A DNA stretch of 11,770 nucleotides from Caldilineae bacterium (GTDB taxonomy: Bacteria > Chloroflexota > Anaerolineae > J102), in contig DUEF01000327.1 in the NCBI GenBank assembly GCA_011176555.1, forward strand, positions 1 through 11,770, read 5' to 3'. Of the stretch, positions 9,101-11,770 are shown in pieces; positions within the stretch are counted from its first letter, which is position 1; every line of letters starts with the position of its first letter. The notes under the pieces were generated by a model. The model did not search any database. It had not been told where the DNA came from and worked only from the letters and a program-made list of their open reading frames with translations. The translations under genes were made by a program, and so were the position numbers.

Positions 9101-9586
9101 CTTGCTGTGGGCGATCTGCAAGATTACCTGCGCAGCAAATTGCCGGAGTACATGACGCCCGCATACATCATCGTCCTCGATGCTTTTCCCCTCACGCCCA
9201 GCGGCAAAATCGATCGCAAGGCCCTGCCCGCACCTGACGCCAGTCGAGCGCAACAAGAGATGCCCTACGTGGCCCCACGCACACCCGTCGAGGAACAACT
9301 TGCGCTCATTTCTGCTGAGTTGCTCGGCCTGGAGCGGGTGGGCGTAGATGATAATTTCTTTGAGCTGGGTGGCCACTCTCTGCTGGCGACGCAGTTCATC
9401 TCTCGGGTGCGAGACGCATTCGGCGTCGAGGTGCCCCTGCGCAAGCTGTTCGAGACCCCCACAGTGGCCGGCATCGCCGAGGCGGTGGAAGCAGCACAGC
9501 AGGTCGAGACTCAGCCCCAGCGCCCCTCCATCACCCGCTCCTCTCGCAGCGCCCGTCGCATGAAACGCTCCGATTTGAAGAAGTGA
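3122..9586 (+). CDS. Two-module NRPS, C-A-T-C-A-T
   Basis: A 2154-residue cytosolic synthetase adding two residues. Module 1: C domain (about 8-440) with YPLSPMQQGMLF and HHLLFDG (H141, H142, D146), of the type that accepts a D-residue donor (DCL) after an E domain. Its A domain (about 460-985) has YTSGSTGLPKG (629-639), FDAAGEE (674-680), NLYGPTE (772-778) and K971; the pocket reads DAEHMGLITK, which I cannot assign. The T domain has GGHS with S1028. Module 2: LCL-type C domain (about 1088-1520) with HHIVSDA (1220-1226), an Ala where Gly is usual. Its A domain (about 1545-2040) has Y1696, FDASVWE (1741-1747) and K2029; the pocket reads DAWTIAAVCK, the canonical Phe code. Its A5 motif is NASGPTE (1828-1834), with Ser replacing the usual Tyr. 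The T domain has GGHS with S2086. No E or TE domain follows, so the chain must pass to another protein. Oddities are a period-7 repeat coded at residues 578-589 and a strongly basic C-terminal tail. The frame is intact throughout. Confidence 0.97.
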   Translation: MSNVENIYPLSPMQQGMLFHSLYDPEADVYVEQMHCKLVGDLDIDAFASAWREVIQRHAILRTAYVWEDVKEPLQVVLKQVDLPLEQADWRHLSSEEQAQQLQASLTEARHRGFDVGKPPLMHLALYRIADDVSYFVWTHHHLLFDGWSFPLLLKDVFVLYEAHSQGRRLHLPPTRPFSDYIGWLKRQDQAQAEAYWREMLAGFTAPTPLVVDRTLPERAPDQGHRREQEVWLSDEVSQRLQDLARSRQLTLSTLVQGAWALLLHRYSGDEDVVFGATVSGRPTDLPGSEMMVGLFINTLPVRTRYEPEQPVWTWLQQIQAQQVEQRRYEYSTLVQIQDWSDAPRGAPLFESILVFENYPVDPVEASQKTSVHIEDLRSLERTNYPLTVVAGSTDRLMLKISYDADRFEDEVIARMLGHLRTVLEGMAADFGQPLGSLPLLTADEIQQLTVTWNQTEQALAGDDTVVDLFEQQVARTPDAIALAYEGETLTYGEFDRRANQVGHYLRNLGVQPGDSVGLFVEKSLEMLVGLFGVLKAGAAYVPIDPGYPQERIRYMIEDSGISILLAHQATSEQLKEVGDQRSEVGGQKADGAVRTTQIVLLDDPAIARQSDARPDPAPAPDQTAYIIYTSGSTGLPKGVVISHRSLANHALAMAAAAELGVGDRILQLITLSFDAAGEEFYPALVSGATVVVPASTMDLLGRELMQACEREGITVLHMPATVWHVVVDDLVANDITTQAPLRLLMLGGDRPSPERLRAFSDLLGRSIPFINLYGPTEATITAAFYRTSTAVTDTETLPIGEPIANATAYVLDAEQRPVPIGVPGELYIGGVGLAQGYLNRPELTAQAFVDNPFRPGERLYRTGDLVRRLPDGNLVFVGRVDDQAKIRGFRVEPGEVEHVLSGMAGVQDAAVIVREDEPEQKYLAAYIVPPEGEEVDIARLRSALQEQLPPYLVPAAFVLLAELPRTPSGKLDRRALPAPDGQRTGAGVEYVEPRTPEEELLVGIWQDVLGVSEVGVFDDFFDLGGHSLLATQLVSRVRSAFQVEMPLRVLFENPTIADLAQRIIELRSSGEGVILPPITVAERDGRTPLSFAQQRLWFLDQLEPGNLSYNIPTAVRLQGALDVEALLRSLQEIVQRHEILRTRFADHGGEPYQLVTAELDLELPVVDLSHLPPEQRERDAQQRAAELVRQPFDLAQGPLLRGLLIRLDDEDHMAVLVMHHIVSDAWSIGILINELTTLYQAFSTGQPSPLPPLPVQYADYAIWQQRYLQGEALDAQVAYWREQLAGAPPLLNLPTDRPRPPVQTANGATYSFQFSPELSQQIKAISQANSVTLFMVLLAGYQALLARYSGQDDISVGSALASRTRAETEALIGFFVNTLVFRTDLSGDPSFQELLQRVREVALGAYAHQDVPFEMLVDVVQPERNLSHSPLFQAAFSLQNIPMQARRLQGLTVAPLELESGVAQFDLLLTMEERGDILSGNMDYNADLFDAATIERMMGHFQILLEGAVSDPKRPVSRLPLLSPAEEQMMLVEWNRTETLFPDDATIHQLFEAQAARIPDAVAVTFEEQTLTYAELDRKANQLAHYLQKLGVGPEVLVGVCTLRSPEMIVGIMGVLKAGGAYVPLDPNYPAERLAYMIQDSQAPVLLTQAALLDRLPDHQALTVQLDADWPQIAQEPVNAPDSGATADNLAYVIYTSGSTGLPKGTMLAHRGLCNLTDVQRRQFFLQKGKRVLQFSALSFDASVWEVFQALRNGAAICLARQEVLAAGAELVALMQEQRITTATLPPSLLSVLPETELPHLETLISAGEHCSAEIVARWSPGRRFFNASGPTETTVCASMHLVQSGREYPQGPAIGMPISNFQLYVLDANLLPTPVGVPGELVIGGVGLARGYLRRPALTAERFIPNPFSSEPGQRMYRTGDLVRYLPSGDVEFLGRIDHQVKVRGFRIELGEIEAVLKGHPQVDDAVVLALGDDLASARLAAYVVAHDGAALAVGDLQDYLRSKLPEYMTPAYIIVLDAFPLTPSGKIDRKALPAPDASRAQQEMPYVAPRTPVEEQLALISAELLGLERVGVDDNFFELGGHSLLATQFISRVRDAFGVEVPLRKLFETPTVAGIAEAVEAAQQVETQPQRPSITRSSRSARRMKRSDLKK
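4853..4887 (+). repeat. Heptanucleotide tandem repeat inside the module-1 A domain
   Basis: Five contiguous 7-base units fit the consensus RTCRGAG (the last ends in A). They are read in frame as V-G-D-Q-R-S-E followed by V-G-G-Q-K: a period-7 DNA repeat gives a period-7 peptide. The array lies between core motifs A2 and A3. Compared with the module-2 A domain of the same protein, this stretch carries about 17 extra residues. Confidence 0.8.
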
Positions 9587-9663
9587 TGTCCAGATCATAA
9601 CGACTGACAACCCCTCTTTTTGTCCACAGATGATGGATCTTCAATAAATAATCAGGTAACCAA

Positions 9664-9765
9664 GACCTCCGGGAGGTAGTGATGAAATGTCGCCATTTCC
9701 GAAAGATTTAACTGGCGAAGTGCCTGTCTTTCAACAAGAATCCTTGCCGCCACCTCCCGGAGGTC
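9664..9765. repeat. Pair of inverted 14-bp palindromic repeats (REP/BIME-like)
   Basis: GACCTCCGGGAGGT at 9664-9677 is the exact reverse complement of ACCTCCCGGAGGTC at 9752-9765. The arms are 74 bases apart. Each arm is itself nearly palindromic (ACCTCC, one centre base, GGAGGT), so each could form a small hairpin, or the two could pair with each other. This arrangement is typical of REP pairs or of small non-autonomous elements. Family membership is not established from the window. Confidence 0.75.
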
Positions 9766-9824
9766 GCTCCAACCTATTACCGTTTTATTTCTGTAATGTT
9801 CATAATCTGTACGGAAGATGAACA

Positions 9825-9941
9825 ACGTCATGTCGAAGCAGAGCGAGACATCCCCTGGCGAATAGCCCCCCCGGTTCATCAAGGGGATTAGTTCCCTCGT
9901 TCCACTCGGGACAGGCCTCCCGCTGGTCGTCGAAATGACGT
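9825..9941. repeat. 117-bp element with imperfect inverted ends
   Basis: The left end ACGTCATGTCGA (9825-9836) pairs with the right end TCGAAATGACGT (9930-9941), 11 of 12 positions matching. Nested inside is an exact 7-bp inverted repeat, ATCCCCT (9850-9856) with AGGGGAT (9882-9888), so the element could fold as a long interrupted hairpin. It is followed by six T residues (9943-9948), which gives it a passing resemblance to an intrinsic terminator. It looks like a dispersed hairpin or MITE-type repeat. No transposase is present. Confidence 0.6.
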
Positions 9942-9965
9942 GTTTTTTCAGGGCGGTTACTACAG

Positions 9966-10007
9966 ATCTTCAATTCGCACTTCGCAATCCGAAATCCGCA
10001 ATTTCAT
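9966..10007 (+). repeat. Heptanucleotide tandem repeat abutting the next start codon
   Basis: About six contiguous 7-base units approximate ATYCGMA; the first and last are degenerate and the four central ones are good matches. The array ends 3 bases before ATG 10011 and so occupies the ribosome-binding region of the downstream gene. Period and core resemble the array at 4853-4887 when that one is read on the minus strand (units such as CTCCGAC against ATCCGAA here). Confidence 0.75.
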
Positions 10008-10010
10008 TCC

Positions 10011-11770
10011 ATGACCCAAGCCTCCTCCCCTTCCGACCCACAGACTCTTCTCGCCGACCCCGTCGAGGAAGAGGAAGTCTTTGTCTTCCCCACCTCCTTC
10101 GGCCAGAAGCGTCTGTGGTTCCTCGATCAATTCGAGCCGAACAGCCCTTATTACAACATCCCCATGGTGCTGCGTATCAGCGGGCCACTGGATGTGGATG
10201 TGCTGGAGCGGGCGCTAAACGCCGTCATCAGCAGGCATGAGATTCTGCGGACCACTTTCGCTGTGATGGAGGATGAACCGGTGCAGGTCATCCTGCCCGA
10301 ACTGCATCTCGACATTCCGGTCGAAGACCTGAGCGATTTGCCTGCGGATATCCGGGAACAGGAAGCCATGCGTCTGGCCATGCAGGAGGCCCGCCAACCC
10401 TTCGATCTGTCCCGGGGGCCGCTCCTGCGCGGCAAATTACTGCGACTGGAACCGGAAGAGCACATCATCCTCTTCACCATGCATCACATCATCTCTGATG
10501 GCTGGTCGATGGGGATTTTTGTGCGAGAGATTGCCATTCTCTACAATGCCTTCTCCGAGGGCAGACCCTCTCCCCTGCCTGAATTATCCATTCAGTACGC
10601 TGATTACGCCCTGTGGCAGGAGGAGGAGTTGCAGGGCGAGGGGCTGGAGCGGCAACTGGCGTATTGGAAAGAACAGCTCGGTGGGGAATTGCCGCTGCTC
10701 GAATTGCCGGGCGACCGGCCCCGACCGGCCGTGTTGAGCTCGCGCGGGGCCACTCTCTCCCGCCGTTTTCCGCCGGAATTGACCGCGGGCTTGAAGGCGC
10801 TGGCCAACGCAGAGGGAGCGACGCTGTTTATGGCGCTGCTGGCTGCGTTCCAGACTTTGCTCTATCGCTACACCGAGCAGGAAGACATCAGCGTGGGCTC
10901 GCCCATCGCCAATCGCACCCTGCCCGAGCTGGAGCCCCTCATCGGACTCCTCATCAACACCCTGGTCTTCCGCACTGACCTCTCCGGCGATCCCAGCTTT
11001 CGGGAGCTGTTGCAGCGGGTGCGCGAGACCTCGCTGGGCGCTTTTGCCCACCAGGACCTGCCCTTCGAGCAATTGGTGGAGGTCTTGCAGCCAGAACGCG
11101 ACATGAGCCACACGCCGCTGTTCCAGGTCATGTTGATCCTCCAGAATGCGCCCGTGAAAGCGCAGCCAGTGGGCGATCTGGTCTTCAGCAGCATCGATGT
11201 AGATGCAGGAACCGCCACTTTCGATCTGACGCTGGCCGTGAGTGAACTGGCGGACGGGCTCGACGTTTCGGCCGAGTACAGCACCGATCTGTTCAACGAG
11301 AGCACCATCCAGCGCCTGCTGGACCATTTCCAGATCCTGCTGGAGGGGATTGTCGCCGATCCTGACCGGGCTATTTCCGGGTTGCCTTTGCTGCCGCAAG
11401 CGGAGCTTGAACAGGTGCTGTCCGGCTGGAATGACACAGCTACGGATGTCCCCCTCGATATCCCCGTTCATCGCCGCATCGAGCAGCAGGTGGATGCTAC
11501 GCCCGATGCCGAGGCTGTGGTCTGGCAGGATCAGCGCCTGACCTATGCCGAGCTGGATCGCCGGGCCAATCGACTGGCGCATCACCTGCAAGAGCTGGGG
11601 GTGGGGCCAGAAACCCTGGTGGGGGTCAGCGTTCAGCGCTCGTTGGACATGATCGTGGCCCTGCTGGGCGTGCTCAAAGCGGGCGGCGCTTATCTGCCCA
11701 TAGACCCCAACTATCCCGGCGAGCGCCTGGCCCACATGCTGCGGGATTCCGGCGCTCCTGTGGTCATCAC
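10011..11770 (+). CDS. NRPS, C domain and start of A domain (3' partial)
   Basis: Open from ATG 10011 to the right edge with no stop (586 full codons). An in-frame stop at 9936-9938 and the absence of other ATG, GTG or TTG codons in between make 10011 the only good start, although no Shine-Dalgarno precedes it. Residues 1-28 are a short leader with an acidic patch (VEEEEVF). An LCL-type condensation domain follows (about 29-470) with SFGQKRLWFLDQF, RHEILRTTF, the active site HHIISDGWS (158-166; H159 is the presumed catalytic His) and FAHQDLPFEQLVE. The A domain begins near residue 480 with A1-type LTYAELDRRAN and A2 LKAGGAYLPIDPNYP, and is cut before A3, so its substrate cannot be read. It presumably accepts the peptide from the preceding Phe module and adds the next residue. 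Closest relative in the window is the second C domain of the preceding gene. Confidence 0.96.
   Translation, partial: MTQASSPSDPQTLLADPVEEEEVFVFPTSFGQKRLWFLDQFEPNSPYYNIPMVLRISGPLDVDVLERALNAVISRHEILRTTFAVMEDEPVQVILPELHLDIPVEDLSDLPADIREQEAMRLAMQEARQPFDLSRGPLLRGKLLRLEPEEHIILFTMHHIISDGWSMGIFVREIAILYNAFSEGRPSPLPELSIQYADYALWQEEELQGEGLERQLAYWKEQLGGELPLLELPGDRPRPAVLSSRGATLSRRFPPELTAGLKALANAEGATLFMALLAAFQTLLYRYTEQEDISVGSPIANRTLPELEPLIGLLINTLVFRTDLSGDPSFRELLQRVRETSLGAFAHQDLPFEQLVEVLQPERDMSHTPLFQVMLILQNAPVKAQPVGDLVFSSIDVDAGTATFDLTLAVSELADGLDVSAEYSTDLFNESTIQRLLDHFQILLEGIVADPDRAISGLPLLPQAELEQVLSGWNDTATDVPLDIPVHRRIEQQVDATPDAEAVVWQDQRLTYAELDRRANRLAHHLQELGVGPETLVGVSVQRSLDMIVALLGVLKAGGAYLPIDPNYPGERLAHMLRDSGAPVVI

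Larger units (their letters stand above)
9587..10010. other. Repeat-filled intergenic region between two NRPS genes
   Basis: This 424-base gap separates the C-A-T-C-A-T gene from the next NRPS gene. It holds three repeat features listed separately (9664-9765, 9825-9941, 9966-10007). The rest (9587-9663 and 9766-9824) is more AT-rich than the genes. I see no convincing terminator directly after the stop at 9586, no clear sigma-70 promoter and no RNA gene. The only open frame of any length is on the minus strand (9652-9882) and is probably spurious, since it runs through the repeats. Its base composition contrasts with the flanking coding DNA, as expected for inserted repeats. Confidence 0.75.

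Noticed and set aside
9587..9640. Intrinsic terminator directly after the C-A-T-C-A-T gene (CCCCTCTTTTTG).
   Set aside because: There is a short T-run but no stable stem immediately before it.
9652..9882. Minus-strand 76-codon frame in the intergenic region.
   Set aside because: It runs through both palindrome arms and into the 117-bp repeat, so its sequence is dictated by repeats. There is no family resemblance and no clear ribosome-binding site.
9966..10007. CRISPR-like array.
   Set aside because: The units are 7 bases, degenerate and contiguous, with no spacers.
9935..10240. Plus-strand 101-codon frame overlapping the start of the last NRPS gene.
   Set aside because: It is out of frame with the conserved C domain and crosses the heptamer array. 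It is an accidental open frame.
10584..11735. Long minus-strand open frame (383 codons) opposite the last NRPS gene; similar frames lie at 3767-4828 and 8804-9610.
   Set aside because: Shadows of the NRPS frames: Gln/His/Gly-rich, with no motif or start signal, and the plus strand is clearly the coding one.

Overview
The window is the interior of a bacterial non-ribosomal peptide synthetase (NRPS) locus. All genes lie on the plus strand, and both ends of the window cut through adenylation (A) domains. The DNA is GC-rich. The organism cannot be fixed from NRPS sequence alone. The intergenic repeats (period-7 degenerate arrays, short palindrome pairs, an imperfect hairpin element) resemble dispersed repeats I associate with repeat-rich genomes such as Chloroflexota or cyanobacteria, so Chloroflexota is a weak guess.

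Layout. (1) Positions 1-3071 hold one A-T-E module (adenylation, thiolation, epimerization). It is broken by a frameshift near 374-383, so it reads as a 5' piece (1-379) and a 3' piece (381-3071). (2) Positions 3122-9586 encode an intact 2154-residue two-module protein, C-A-T-C-A-T. (3) Positions 9587-10010 are a non-coding gap holding three kinds of repeat: a 14-bp palindromic inverted pair, a 117-bp element with imperfect inverted ends, and a heptanucleotide array that stops 3 bases before the next start codon. (4) Positions 10011-11770 are the start of a further NRPS gene (C domain, then the beginning of an A domain) that runs off the right end.

How the parts work together. The order suggests a colinear assembly line: a D-configured residue from the A-T-E module, then two residues from the C-A-T-C-A-T protein, then at least one more from the last gene. 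The E-domain protein ends and the next protein begins with sequence like the communication-mediating (COM) pair of tyrocidine synthetases TycA/TycB. Pocket residues read by eye give DAEDVGTIVK for the first A domain (two acidic residues, suggesting a basic substrate such as Lys or Orn), DAEHMGLITK for the second (not recognised) and DAWTIAAVCK for the third (the textbook Phe code). The predicted partial product is ...-D-(basic residue)-X-Phe-.... No thioesterase, tailoring, transport, regulatory or RNA gene is visible.

I found no new class of system. The points most worth following are the frameshift, the two period-7 arrays (one inside a catalytic domain), the repeat cluster separating two assembly-line genes, and the unassigned second specificity pocket.
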